A stretch of DNA of 64,000 nt. Source: Rhodoferax sp. (lineage in GTDB: Bacteria; Pseudomonadota; Gammaproteobacteria; Burkholderiales; Burkholderiaceae_C). Location of the stretch: positions 1 to 64,000 of the forward strand of contig JAUSNJ010000187.1 of the NCBI GenBank assembly GCA_030645355.1, read 5' to 3'. Position 1 is the first letter of the stretch. The number at the start of each line of letters is the position of its first letter. The position numbers and the translations under genes are program-made. The notes beneath the pieces are model-generated. The model made no database searches. It saw nothing but the letters and a program-made list of their open reading frames with translations, and was not told where the DNA came from. Positions 46,736-58,017 of the stretch are shown one piece after another.

Positions 46736-47571
46736 CGCGTCACCTCCGGAGTCGAAGGCATGCCTGCGGGGCGAGGAATTTGGCTACCCGGGTCAAAGTG
46801 TCCCGGTAAACGCAAGCCTTCGGGAAGTCGATCCGGAAGATCGAGATTTCCCTGGCCCTCAACGAGCGAGTGGCCGGCATTCTTCGTCTGTTCAATCCAT
46901 CCTAAGCGGTAGTGTTCTCCCATTTCGCCTTTAGCCAGGCTGGTCGGGTAGACCTTGATCGCTGCAGTCTTGAGCACACAGGCTTGCTCGCACTTGCCGC
47001 AGCCTGTGCAGGCGTCTGAATGAACTACCGGCTCAAAAATGGCATGACGATCGGTTCTGGTGTTGTGGCGCAGCTCCAGGGTGATGGCTTTGTCAATCAA
47101 TGGGCACACGCGGTAGCACACGTCACAGCGAAGCCCCTGAAAGTTCAGACAGGTTTCCTTGTCAACCAGCACTGCCAGACCCATACGCGCCTTCTTGATG
47201 TCGGTGAGCGCGTGGTCGAGCGCACCGGTGGGGCAGGCCTTGACGCAGGGTATGTCCTCACACATTTCGCAGGCGCCCACTCGGGAAACAAAAAAGGGTG
47301 TCCCATTGCTGACCGGTTGCCCTGGCGTGGCAAGATGAAGAATGCCGGGAGGGCAGTCGCGCACGCACAGGCCGCAGCGCACGCATGCACCCAGAAAACC
47401 ATCCTCCAGTCCGGCCCCCGGTGGCCGCAGCGCCAGTGCGGGCAGTGCCTTTGCCTGGGTGACTGCCAGACCCAAGCCTAGCCCCAGCATGCCGACGCCA
47501 CAGCCCATACGGGCGGCGTTCAGTACGAACGCCCTGCGTTCGGCACGGTCTGGTTTTGACGGGGTATTCAT
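46732..47571 (-). CDS. napG: Periplasmic ferredoxin-type quinol dehydrogenase
   Basis: 279 aa with a Tat-like start ([15 protein letters not shown]). Four 4Fe-4S motifs: [35 protein letters not shown] and [12 protein letters not shown]. Partner of NapH. Confidence 0.95.
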   Translation of the reverse strand: MNTPSKPDRAERRAFVLNAARMGCGVGMLGLGLGLAVTQAKALPALALRPPGAGLEDGFLGACVRCGLCVRDCPPGILHLATPGQPVSNGTPFFVSRVGACEMCEDIPCVKACPTGALDHALTDIKKARMGLAVLVDKETCLNFQGLRCDVCYRVCPLIDKAITLELRHNTRTDRHAIFEPVVHSDACTGCGKCEQACVLKTAAIKVYPTSLAKGEMGEHYRLGWIEQTKNAGHSLVEGQGNLDLPDRLPEGLRLPGHFDPGSQIPRPAGMPSTPEVTR

Positions 47572-47635
47572 GGCGGCGCTGTGAACGGGGACTGGTTGGA
47601 CACTGCGTGCACCCAGCCCCCTTGTTTCATGTCAA

Positions 47636-50173
47636 TCAGGCTTTGACGACCTTGCAAGCACATTTCTTGAAGTCTGTTTCCTTCGAGATAGGGCAGGTCG
47701 CGTCCAGTGTGAGTTTGTTGACGAGGCGGTTCTCATCAAAGAACGGTACAAAGACGAGCCCCAGTGGCGGCTTGTTGCGCCCGCGGGTTTCGACTTTGGT
47801 CGTGATCTCACCCCGGCGCGTCGCCACTTTTACGGTGTCGCCACGCTGCAGGCCACGGCTCTTGGCGTCATCCGGATGCATGTAAATCCAGGCGTCCGGC
47901 ATGGCACGGTGCAGCTCCGGTACACGGCGTGTCATGGAGCCGGTGTGCCAGTGTTCCAGGACACGACCCGTGCAGAGCCACAAGTCGTAGTCCTTGTCCG
48001 GCATCTCTGCTGCGGGCTGGTAGGGCAGGGCGAAAACGACGGCCTTGCCATCAGGCTTTCCATAGAATTTCAGTGTTTCGCCCTTTTTGATATAGGAGTC
48101 AAATCCTTCACGGTACCGCCACAGGGTCTCCTTGCCGTTGACCACCGGCCAACGCAAACCCCGTGCCTTGTGGTAGATGTCGAACTCACCCAAGTCCTTG
48201 CCTTTGCCCATGCCGAACCGGCGATATTCTTCGAACAAACCCTTCTGTACGTAGTAGCCAAAGGCGTCCGTTTCGTCATTCGTATAGTTGGCCCATGCAT
48301 GGGCGTTCACGCGCGCTGCTTCCGGTTTGGCGAACTTGTCCACTTCCCCGTTTGCGTAGAGCACGTCATACAGTGTCTTGCCCTTGTACTGCGGGTTCTT
48401 CTCCAGCATGTCGGCGGTCCAGACTTCCTCAGTTTTGAAGCGTTTGGAAAACTCGATGTACTGCCACAGGTCACTACGGGCATCACCGGGTGCCTTGACC
48501 TGCTGTCGCCAGAACTGGCTGCGGCGCTCGGCGTTGCCAAACGCGCCTTCCTTTTCCATCCACATGGCAGATGGAAGAATCAGGTCAGCACTGACCGCGG
48601 ACACGGTGGGATAGCAGTCGGACACCACGACGAAATTGTCCGGGTTGCGCCAACCAGGGTAGATCTCACCGTTGATGTTGGGGCCTGCCTGCATGTTGTT
48701 GTTCGTCGAAACCCAATAGAAGTTGAGTTTGCCGTCCTTGAGTGCGCGGCTTTGTGCCACGGCGTGCAGCCCAGGCGCCGCCTGAATGGTGCCGGCTGGT
48801 ACTTTCCAGATCTTCTCGGCTGCTTCCCGGTGCGCGGGGTTCGCAACCAGCATGTCGGCCGGGAGACGGTGTGCAAAGGTACCAGTTTCACGTGCCGTGC
48901 CGCAAGCCGATGGTTGGCCTGTCAGTGAGAACGGACTGTTGCCAGGTTCCGAGATCTTGCCGACCAGCAGATGGACGTTGTAGATCATGTTGTTGGCCCA
49001 TGTGCCACGCGTGTGCTGGTTGAACCCCATGGTCCAGAACGATGTCACCTTGTTCTTGGGGTCGGCATAAGTCTTGGCCAAGTCCAGCAGTTTCTCTTTG
49101 GCGACGCCAGAAATTTCGTGCGCCTTTTCCAGCGTGTATTCCGCCACAAATGCTTTGAATCTCTCAAAGCTGATGGGTTTTGCGTCCATCGGGTTGCCGC
49201 GAGGCTTTCCGTCTGCACCCGGGTAGCCATTGTTCATGGCGTTTTGCTCCAGTGGATGGTTGGGGCGCAGGCCATAGCCAATGTCCGTCACACCTTCGGC
49301 GAAGTTCACGTGTTTCTTGACGAAGTCCTCGTTCACGGCACCGCTCTGAATGATGTAGTTGCAGATGTAGTTGAGGATCGCCAGATCGGATTGCGGCTTA
49401 AAGATCAGTTCCGAATCCGCAAGTTCAGTGGAGCGGTGCGAGAACGTGGACAGAACCTTGATCTTGACGTGCTTGGCCGTCAGGCGACGGTCCGTCATGC
49501 GCGACCACAGAATGGGGTGCATCTCGGCCATATTGGAGCCCCACAGCACAAAGGTGTCGGCGTGTTCTATATCGTCATAGCAGCCCATGGGCTCGTCGGA
49601 GCCAAAGGTGCGAATGAATCCAAATACCGCCGACGCCATGCAGTGGCGTGCATTGGGGTCAAGGTTGTTGGAGCGGAATCCCGCCTTGAACAACTTGTTG
49701 GCTGCATAACCTTCCCAGATCGTCCATTGGCCGGAGCCAAACATGCCGACGGCAGTCGGCCCCTTGGCCTTAAGCGTGCCTTTGACTTTCTCTTCCATGA
49801 TGTCAAAGGCCTGTGTCCAGCTGATGGGTGAGAATTCCCCGGTTTTGTCAAACTTGCCGTCTTTCATCCGTAGCAGGGGGCGGGTCAGCCGGTCATTGCC
49901 ATACTGGATCTTGGACAGGAAGTATCCCTTCACGCAGTTGATGCCTTTGTTCACCGGTGCATCGGGATCTCCCTGCGTGGCGACGATGCGCCCCTCCTTG
50001 ACTCCCACCAATACGCCGCAACCCGTTCCACAGTACCGGCAAACCCCCTTGTCCCATCGAATGCCGTCGTCGGTGGCCGCGTTTGCCATTGCAACGGGCA
50101 GTGCCATTCCGGCTGTGGTCGCCGCAGCGGTTGCCGCATGGATTTTGATGAACTCACGTCGTGTTTGTGTCAT
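47636..50173 (-). CDS. napA: Periplasmic nitrate reductase catalytic subunit
   Basis: 845 aa. Tat signal [16 protein letters not shown] 4Fe-4S cluster is held by CRYCGTGC...GINCVKGYF, and the Mo-bis-MGD cofactor is ligated by the Cys in [12 protein letters not shown]. The C-terminal cofactor domain ends [10 protein letters not shown]. Reduces nitrate to nitrite in the periplasm. It directly follows napD, its cofactor-loading chaperone, with a 1-bp gap. Confidence 0.98.
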   Translation of the reverse strand: MTQTRREFIKIHAATAAATTAGMALPVAMANAATDDGIRWDKGVCRYCGTGCGVLVGVKEGRIVATQGDPDAPVNKGINCVKGYFLSKIQYGNDRLTRPLLRMKDGKFDKTGEFSPISWTQAFDIMEEKVKGTLKAKGPTAVGMFGSGQWTIWEGYAANKLFKAGFRSNNLDPNARHCMASAVFGFIRTFGSDEPMGCYDDIEHADTFVLWGSNMAEMHPILWSRMTDRRLTAKHVKIKVLSTFSHRSTELADSELIFKPQSDLAILNYICNYIIQSGAVNEDFVKKHVNFAEGVTDIGYGLRPNHPLEQNAMNNGYPGADGKPRGNPMDAKPISFERFKAFVAEYTLEKAHEISGVAKEKLLDLAKTYADPKNKVTSFWTMGFNQHTRGTWANNMIYNVHLLVGKISEPGNSPFSLTGQPSACGTARETGTFAHRLPADMLVANPAHREAAEKIWKVPAGTIQAAPGLHAVAQSRALKDGKLNFYWVSTNNNMQAGPNINGEIYPGWRNPDNFVVVSDCYPTVSAVSADLILPSAMWMEKEGAFGNAERRSQFWRQQVKAPGDARSDLWQYIEFSKRFKTEEVWTADMLEKNPQYKGKTLYDVLYANGEVDKFAKPEAARVNAHAWANYTNDETDAFGYYVQKGLFEEYRRFGMGKGKDLGEFDIYHKARGLRWPVVNGKETLWRYREGFDSYIKKGETLKFYGKPDGKAVVFALPYQPAAEMPDKDYDLWLCTGRVLEHWHTGSMTRRVPELHRAMPDAWIYMHPDDAKSRGLQRGDTVKVATRRGEITTKVETRGRNKPPLGLVFVPFFDENRLVNKLTLDATCPISKETDFKKCACKVVKA

Positions 50174-50174
50174 T

Positions 50175-50423
50175 TCATATCTCCTGGTCAGGTTCGGATT
50201 CGATTTGGTGGTAGACCATGGCAGCGGACAACACGCCGTCGGTCTTTGCTATGCGTTCGTAGGCTTCGATGGTCTCGCGATCAGACTCGGTTTCGATCGT
50301 GACAATCAGCTTGCCCTCAGGCGAGGCTGCATGGATTTCAACCCCTGCTTGTTGTGTCAAAAGTGCCTGCACAGCAGCGGCGTAGCCGTCCCGAGCATTG
50401 ACAATAAGGCTTGATACGTTCAT
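50175..50423 (-). CDS. napD: NapA-maturation chaperone
   Basis: 82 aa ferredoxin-fold chaperone that binds the NapA Tat signal. Begins [11 protein letters not shown], as in family members, and has the VIVTIE-type strand [12 protein letters not shown]. Confidence 0.92.
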   Translation of the reverse strand: MNVSSLIVNARDGYAAAVQALLTQQAGVEIHAASPEGKLIVTIETESDRETIEAYERIAKTDGVLSAAMVYHQIESEPDQEI

Positions 50424-50435
50424 GGGAACTTTCGC

Positions 50436-50771
50436 TTATTCGGTGACGATGACCTTCCCGGTCATCTCCGGGTGTGGGCCGCAGGTGTAGAGATAGGTCC
50501 CAGGTTTGTCGAAGACGCGCTCCCAGGATTCACCGGGGAACAGGCGATCTGATTCAAAACCCGAGGGCCCCTGGAAAAAGATGGAATGGCTGGTGCGCTT
50601 TTCACCATTGGTCCATTTGACGGTTTGCCCCACCCTGATTTCAATCACTGCAGGTTCAAACCTGTAGTCACGGATCAGAACGCCGACCGTCTGCGCTAAA
50701 GCCGGCAACGACATACCGACTAGCAATGCCAAGACGAAACTTGCAACAAGTGGTCGTCGTCCTGGTTTCAT
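50436..50771 (-). CDS. Periplasmic cupredoxin
   Basis: 111 aa. Signal peptide (LVASFVLALLVGMSLPALAQ) and a plastocyanin-like fold. All four type I copper ligands are visible: His in SHSIFF, then Cys, His and Met in YTCGPHPEM. The ATG at 50771 follows GGGGTGATCTC; a longer start at 50822 lacks support. Lies between the c552 gene and napD in one operon, so it probably carries electrons for nitrite or nitrate reduction. Not a standard member of either pathway. Confidence 0.85.
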   Translation of the reverse strand: MKPGRRPLVASFVLALLVGMSLPALAQTVGVLIRDYRFEPAVIEIRVGQTVKWTNGEKRTSHSIFFQGPSGFESDRLFPGESWERVFDKPGTYLYTCGPHPEMTGKVIVTE

Positions 50772-50830
50772 GAGATCACCCCTTTGGCAAGTGGCTGCAG
50801 ATGCAGCTCGCATGCCGTTCACATACAGAG

Positions 50831-51706
50831 TTACTGTTTGGCTGCGTTGATGTCGGCCTTGGCGTCAATGCCAAGTGTGTAACCCAACGAGACCTGGTGA
50901 AAGCGTCCGTGGGTGTGGTCATCATGGATGGCGAATCCAAAGTTGTAGGTCTTGCCTGCAACCAGGGCGATGTCACCCTCACCACCGGTTAGCTTGCGTG
51001 TAAACGTGACGGTCCACTCGCCATTCTTCAGCTCGCCTTTTGCATCGACCAGGGCCTTGCCACCATCCATGACACGTTTGTCGGCCACGTAGCCGTCGTG
51101 CTTGGCGCCCTTTGAAGTCCACTGCAGCAAATCGTAGTACTTGCCAGATGCCAAGCTGCCACCGGTCACGTATTTGGTCTTCTTGTCGTCCTTGCCCTCC
51201 GGCATGGTGCGCACGTCGGAGTGGCAGGCTTCCCAGCAGCCAGACAGGTTGGCGCGGTCAATCTTGTTGTCTTCCAGCATGAAGGCCAATTTGACGGCAT
51301 TGTCTTTGTCCATCTTGTCAGCTCCACCCGCGGGCTGCTTCCATGTGAAGCGCAGATACAGGTTGGCGCCGTCATTGGCAGCCTGGACCATGACTGGAAT
51401 GGAGCCCACTTTGCCCTTGATGACAGTTGGCTCCAGTTTTTGGCCCGTTACCATTTTTTTACCCATGTCGACTGCCTCTGCGTCGTGGCAGCTGGCACAA
51501 GTCTCACCTTTCTTCAGGGCGCGTGCTCCGCCATGTTCCGATCCCGTGACGATCCACTCGATAGGGGATACGCCGGGATAGAGGAGCGTGATTTTCTTGC
51601 TGGGTGCTTTGCTCCAATCAGGGGCTGCTGCGGAGACGCCACCGGCGACCAGGGACAGAGACAATGCCAACCCAAAGACGGGGGCGGTGATACGTTGCAG
51701 TTTCAT
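50831..51706 (-). CDS. Cytochrome c552-type protein (nirSTB-type NirB, EB_dh heme-binding domain)
   Basis: 291 aa. Signal peptide ends GGVSAAAP. A CASCH heme site near residue 77 and a CX3CH site, CWEACH, near 160. The rest matches the cytochrome c-552/DMSO-reductase-like heme-binding domain (ethylbenzene dehydrogenase gamma type): YLRFTWKQP and KTYNFGFAIHDDHTHGRFHQVSLG. In Pseudomonas stutzeri the order nirS-nirT-nirB has c552 third; the order is the same here. That nirB is unrelated to the nitrite reductase gene at 1-1813, so no symbol is given. Confidence 0.8.
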   Translation of the reverse strand: MKLQRITAPVFGLALSLSLVAGGVSAAAPDWSKAPSKKITLLYPGVSPIEWIVTGSEHGGARALKKGETCASCHDAEAVDMGKKMVTGQKLEPTVIKGKVGSIPVMVQAANDGANLYLRFTWKQPAGGADKMDKDNAVKLAFMLEDNKIDRANLSGCWEACHSDVRTMPEGKDDKKTKYVTGGSLASGKYYDLLQWTSKGAKHDGYVADKRVMDGGKALVDAKGELKNGEWTVTFTRKLTGGEGDIALVAGKTYNFGFAIHDDHTHGRFHQVSLGYTLGIDAKADINAAKQ

Positions 51707-51756
51707 GAAGTTCTCCTATTGCAGATTGAATCAATTTCTGTGAAATGCCGTTACGT

Positions 51757-52359
51757 CTATTCGTCGGCTTCCGTCATGCCTTTGGGCTTGTGGTGGGCAA
51801 TCCCTTTGTGGCAATCGATACAGGTTTCACCGCTCTTCGCGGCCATTTCGTGTGACTTTTGGGCCCGCGGCTTTTGGACTTCCTTGTTCATCGATGCCAG
51901 CGTGTGACAGTTGCGGCATTCAATGGAATTCGTCGCTTTCATCCGAGCCCACTCATTGCGAGCCAAGGTCAGTCGTTTGGCCTCGAACTTCTCTTTGGTG
52001 TCGATGGAGCCCAAAATCTTGTGCAACACCTCGTTGGAGGCCTGGATCTTGCGAATCATCTTGGGTCCCCATTCCTTGGGGACATGGCAATCGGGGCACG
52101 TGGCACGCACGCCAGTGCGGTTGGTGTAGTGAATGGTTTCTTTGTATTCCACATATACGTTGTCACGCATTTCGTGGCAACTGATGCAAAACGTTTCATT
52201 GTTGGTCGCTTCGAGCGCGGCATGGAATCCACCCCAAAACACAATGCCAGCGACAAAGCCTACAACCAGCAATGCAAGCAAGGAATACTTGCTGGGGGCA
52301 CGCAGTGATTGCCACAGGCGTTTTAGCGCGGATGGGCGAGCGGTTTCAGATGGGTTCAC
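51757..52359 (-). CDS. nirT: NapC/NirT tetraheme cytochrome c
   Basis: 200 aa. One N-terminal membrane anchor (YSLLALLVVGFVAGIVFWGG) and four heme sites, CISCH, CPDCH, CRNCH and CIDCH. Takes electrons from quinol for periplasmic reductases. The only NapC-type gene in the cluster, so it may serve both NirS and NapAB. Named nirT from its place after nirS; napC would be equally valid by family. Confidence 0.92.
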   Translation of the reverse strand: MNPSETARPSALKRLWQSLRAPSKYSLLALLVVGFVAGIVFWGGFHAALEATNNETFCISCHEMRDNVYVEYKETIHYTNRTGVRATCPDCHVPKEWGPKMIRKIQASNEVLHKILGSIDTKEKFEAKRLTLARNEWARMKATNSIECRNCHTLASMNKEVQKPRAQKSHEMAAKSGETCIDCHKGIAHHKPKGMTEADE

Positions 52360-52477
52360 GATTGAAAATTCCGTTTGATTGTCTTGGTTTTGCTTTGCAG
52401 ATCAGCCCCACGAACGCCGCCTGGATGTGGTGGTTTTCTTGGGGCTGATGGTTTCCGCCGATCAACTGATCAGGTGA

Positions 52478-54208
<1,731 letters not shown>

Positions 54209-54285
54209 TCAGAGTGTGTTCGCAGTGGGTTTCGGTATCAATGTTGCGAACAGGGGAATGGTCTGGCAAAGCCAACTTGAAAACA

Positions 54286-54299
54286 TTAACCTGCATCAA
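54286..54299. promoter_or_regulatory. Dnr/FNR-like box between nirS and the TonB receptor gene
   Basis: TTAACCTGCATCAA; on the minus strand it reads TTGAT-GCAG-GTTAA, with one perfect half. At -41.5 it would start nirS near 54251. A TATAGG -10 box at 54325-54330 on the plus strand lets it serve the divergent receptor gene too. Nothing else stands out in 54161-54379. Confidence 0.55.
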
Positions 54300-54379
54300 T
54301 TTTTCGAGCGGATGGTGAGTTTTTTATAGGGTTAGTACTAAATAATCGGCCCACGAATTGCTACTTCAGTTGGAACACC

Positions 54380-56668
54380 ATGACTTACGTCAATCTCATT
54401 CATTCCCACAAAGTGCGTCAACTTAGCGCTTTGGTCGCAATGGCCTGCGCTGCCGTGGGTCACGTGCAGGCACAGAACTCCACCGTGGGGTTGCAGCAGG
54501 TTGTCGTCAGTGGTTCCCGCAGTGAGCAAATGCGGGACGACTTGCCGATGTCTGTGGATGTGATGACGGACCGGGATCTTGAAGACCGGCAAGTCGGCGA
54601 CATCAAAGACCTGGTCAAGGATTTACCCAACGTCTCCGTCAAGCACGCGCCAGCACGCTTCACCGTCACGGGCGCCAGCAATCCGACTGGGCGTGATGGA
54701 AACACCGGGTTCAACATTCGCGGTCTGGGTGGCAACCGGGTATTGATGCTGGTAGACGGAACGCGCGCGCCGCGAAGCTATGTCAACGGGAACAATGCCT
54801 TCGGGCGCGACGCCCTGTCGCTGGATCTGATCAAACGGGTGGAGCTGGTGCGTGGCCCCAGTTCGGTCCTCTATGGTTCAGATGGGCTCGCGGGATTGGT
54901 CAACTTCATCACGTTTGAGCCGCTGGACTTCCTGAATGCATTGGGTACGGAACCCAGGACGCTTGGAGGTCGCGTCGCCGGCAACTGGAGTGGCGATGAC
55001 GATGGTTTCAGCGCGGCTGCAACCATTGCTGGACGCGTCAGTGACAGCGTGCAATGGTTGTTGACCGGGACATCGCGCAAAGCCGCTGCCTTGAGCAACC
55101 TGGGCGTCAACGACGAGCCCAACATCAATCGCACCCGTCCCAACCCGCAGACCAACCGGGGTGAGTCACTGCTGGGCAAGCTGGTGTTGCGCCCCACTGC
55201 GACACAAAAACACGTGTTGACCATCGAGCACGTTGGCAAGAGCGCCGACACGGAGCTTTTGTCCAGCCGTGCGGCTAGCTTGCCAGCGCCCACAACCACT
55301 GCTACCAAAGCACTGGTGGCAGGCGAAAGCGACTTCGGCTGGGTGCGACGCGACCGTCTGACCTGGGACGCGCGCTATGTGTTGGACTGGGCATGGGCGG
55401 ACCAGGCTCAGACCCTGTTGAGTCTGCAAAATTCCGACGCGCTGGAAAACGGACACACCCAGCGAAACGACGGCGGGCTTCGCATGCGCGACACCAGTTA
55501 CAACGAGCACGTCTGGCAGGCCAGCGTGCAGATGAGCAAGTCGCTGGCTGTGTCTGACGGGTGGTCGCAGAAGTTGAGCTATGGGCTTGATCTGGCCAGC
55601 ACCCAAGTCACCAGCTGGTTTGGCGGTTCTGATCCCGCACCGCTGGCGGCCTACGTGCCCAAGAAATATTTCCCCGATGCGCGTGACAGCAATGCCGGTT
55701 TGTACGCGCAAAGCGAGTTCAGCAACGCGCGCTGGAGCGTGACACCGGGTCTGCGTTTTGAGCGTTTTGCGGTGGACGTCATCAGCCAGGATGGCTACGC
55801 ACCACCGGCGACCACACCGGGTGTTTCGATTTCCGGTGTCAACACCTCACCCAAGCTCGGGGCGCTGTTCCGGGTGACGCCGCAGTGGAGCGTGTACGGC
55901 AATTACGCCAGTGGATTCCGCGCTCCCAATGCAGCCCAGCTCAATGGCTTCATTGATCCTTCGCCCGGCGTCAATGCCAGACTGCTGCCCAACCCCGATC
56001 TCAAGCCAGAGACCAGCAAGAACATCGAACTGGGGGTGCGCGGCAGGGTGCAAGGCCTGAGTCTGGACCTGGCGGCATTTACGGGCGACTTCCAGCAGCT
56101 GATTGTGGACAAGAAGTTTCTGGGTGGTGCGAATACCGTCAGCAACCCCAACGTCTTTCAGACCATCAATGTGGACAACGCCACCATTTGGGGTTTTGAG
56201 GTCAAGGGGAATATGGACTGGGGTGTGTGGGGTGACGCGAGGTTCAGCACCCCCTTTGCGTATGGTCAAACCCGTGGCCGGGACAATGGCTCGGGATTGC
56301 CACTGAACTCCATCGATCCTGCGATGGCCACCTTGGGCGTCAACTTTGAGGCGACTGGCTGGTCATTGCGTGCGGATCTGCGCCACCACGCCGCCAAGGA
56401 TGCCGCGGATGTGGACCCGACCTCGGGCGTGCGAGCAGGCAGCACACAATTTACCAATGTCCCCGCTGCCACCACACTGGACATCACCGGCCAGTGGCGC
56501 ATGCGCAAGGATCTGCGCCTGACGGCGGGCATTGTGAATGCCACCAATGTCAAGTACTGGTTGTGGTCCGATGTGCAGGGTCTGACGACTGCCAACGCCA
56601 TCACCCAGGCAGATGCTTACACCCAACCCGGCCGGCACATCAACCTGTCCCTGGTCATGGACTTTTGA
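54380..56668 (+). CDS. TonB-dependent outer-membrane receptor, heme/hemoprotein type
   Basis: 762 aa. Signal peptide ends GHVQAQ. TonB-box-like QQVVVSGSR, a plug domain (about 35-160, FNIRGLGGNRVLMLVDGTR) and a 22-strand barrel ending in the C-terminal Phe of SLVMDF. The plug sequence is closest to the heme/hemoglobin/transferrin receptor group (HmuR, HasR). It diverges from nirS over a shared Dnr-like box, so it may supply heme or iron for the many cytochromes made during denitrification. Ligand not proven by sequence. Confidence 0.85.
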   Translation: MTYVNLIHSHKVRQLSALVAMACAAVGHVQAQNSTVGLQQVVVSGSRSEQMRDDLPMSVDVMTDRDLEDRQVGDIKDLVKDLPNVSVKHAPARFTVTGASNPTGRDGNTGFNIRGLGGNRVLMLVDGTRAPRSYVNGNNAFGRDALSLDLIKRVELVRGPSSVLYGSDGLAGLVNFITFEPLDFLNALGTEPRTLGGRVAGNWSGDDDGFSAAATIAGRVSDSVQWLLTGTSRKAAALSNLGVNDEPNINRTRPNPQTNRGESLLGKLVLRPTATQKHVLTIEHVGKSADTELLSSRAASLPAPTTTATKALVAGESDFGWVRRDRLTWDARYVLDWAWADQAQTLLSLQNSDALENGHTQRNDGGLRMRDTSYNEHVWQASVQMSKSLAVSDGWSQKLSYGLDLASTQVTSWFGGSDPAPLAAYVPKKYFPDARDSNAGLYAQSEFSNARWSVTPGLRFERFAVDVISQDGYAPPATTPGVSISGVNTSPKLGALFRVTPQWSVYGNYASGFRAPNAAQLNGFIDPSPGVNARLLPNPDLKPETSKNIELGVRGRVQGLSLDLAAFTGDFQQLIVDKKFLGGANTVSNPNVFQTINVDNATIWGFEVKGNMDWGVWGDARFSTPFAYGQTRGRDNGSGLPLNSIDPAMATLGVNFEATGWSLRADLRHHAAKDAADVDPTSGVRAGSTQFTNVPAATTLDITGQWRMRKDLRLTAGIVNATNVKYWLWSDVQGLTTANAITQADAYTQPGRHINLSLVMDF

Positions 56669-56692
56669 TCAAAGGCTTTCTGCAGCGGCTTG

Positions 56693-57823
56693 CTACAGCC
56701 GCATAGGGCTGGCGTAGCCGGTCATTTCCAGGTAGCCGCGCCCTACCAGGCGCTGGTTGCTGTCCCATACCTCGCACAGCCCCTCCCAGTAGATGCCGCC
56801 GGTGGACGTGCGGCTGTCCAACTCCTGGTTGTCGACCAGGGCACGCACCGTGTAGAAGTCCGCCGGTGTGCGCACCAGCCACTCCACGGGATAGCTGGCC
56901 TGGCTCTGCGGGCTCTTCCAGTTGCGCAGCGGCTTGAAGTCCACCTCACCGCGCTGAAAGGTGAACAGCCTGTCCTTCGCACGGAACGATCCGCCGTCCC
57001 ACACCGCGTTGCCTTGCCTGTCGCGCAAACGAAATGCCGTCAGCGCGCTGCCATCCAGCAAGTTGATGCCCAGCCAGTCCCAACCCACGGCCTGCGGCGG
57101 CATCACCTGCTGGCTCCATTCATGGTCCAGCCACGCTGTGCTGCCCGTGCCGACCGCGTAACGCTGTCCTTGCAACACCAGTTCGCCACGCACCTGCAAA
57201 TGCGGCAGGCTGTAGTAGTAGCTGGTCTGCGCGGAATCCGGCCCTTTTTGGGACAACCCTCGGTCACCCTGCAACAGAACGGGCTGGCTGGCGGTCAGCG
57301 TTACGGCGATGGAAAAATCCTGGGCGGTAATGCGGGCCTGTAAGTCCGGGCCCTGGCGTGCCAGCGACCAGTCGCGCAGCTGAATATTTGTGTCCTGCGT
57401 ACTGGTCCAGGCGCTGTCGTTGGGATTGTCTGCGGGCTCTGCGCCGGACGACCTGGCCATGCGCTGGTCGTGCCACAGCTTGCGGCCCTTCACATCCGTC
57501 AGTGCGGCATGCGCAAACACCAGTTGGCGGGCTGCCAGGCTGGATTGCATCGACTGGGTACTGGGAATCCGGCTGCGAAAGAACGTCACCTGAAAGCCAA
57601 AGGCGGCCTTGGCGTTCTCGTCCAGCGCGTAGCCGGTGACGTACCACCATTCAATGGCGTAGTCGGGGTGCGCACCCGCGTCACGGGGAAACACCAGGGC
57701 CTTGCGTGGCAGGGGTGCTGCAGGCACGCGCGGTGCCAGCGCAACACCCATGCCGGCACCCAGCAGGGTGCGTCGGCCGATGGTCTGACTGGGCGAGGGG
57801 GTAGAGGGGGCGGTGGATTGCAT
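56693..57823 (-). CDS. AttH/CrtC-like secreted lipocalin-fold protein
   Basis: 376 aa. Tat-type start IGRRTLLGAGMGVALAPR. The body matches the CrtC/AttH lipocalin-like family: PDYAIEWWYVTGYAL, GFQVTFFRSR, GSTAWLDHEWSQQ and GWDWLGINLLDGSALTAFRL. Family members include hydroxyneurosporene hydratase, but those next to FtsX-type ABC transporters (attEFGH) have unknown function. ATG at 57823 after AAGGAAATT. The FtsX permease at 62769 on the same strand is the likely partner. No carotenoid genes are nearby. Confidence 0.8.
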   Translation of the reverse strand: MQSTAPSTPSPSQTIGRRTLLGAGMGVALAPRVPAAPLPRKALVFPRDAGAHPDYAIEWWYVTGYALDENAKAAFGFQVTFFRSRIPSTQSMQSSLAARQLVFAHAALTDVKGRKLWHDQRMARSSGAEPADNPNDSAWTSTQDTNIQLRDWSLARQGPDLQARITAQDFSIAVTLTASQPVLLQGDRGLSQKGPDSAQTSYYYSLPHLQVRGELVLQGQRYAVGTGSTAWLDHEWSQQVMPPQAVGWDWLGINLLDGSALTAFRLRDRQGNAVWDGGSFRAKDRLFTFQRGEVDFKPLRNWKSPQSQASYPVEWLVRTPADFYTVRALVDNQELDSRTSTGGIYWEGLCEVWDSNQRLVGRGYLEMTGYASPMRL

Positions 57824-58017
57824 GGCTGGAAATTTCCTTGACTGCCCAGTAGCGGGCGCACTCTGGACCGTTTGCCCCCTCGGTGCGCCAAGCCACAGAC
57901 AAGCACGCGAAAGGGCGACATTGTTCCTGTTGGTGTTTACGAGGACAACGCGTGGCAACTTTACAAGATTTAACCTGTCGCAATACGCCGGACACCGGCC
58001 CAACCCACAATAGCACC

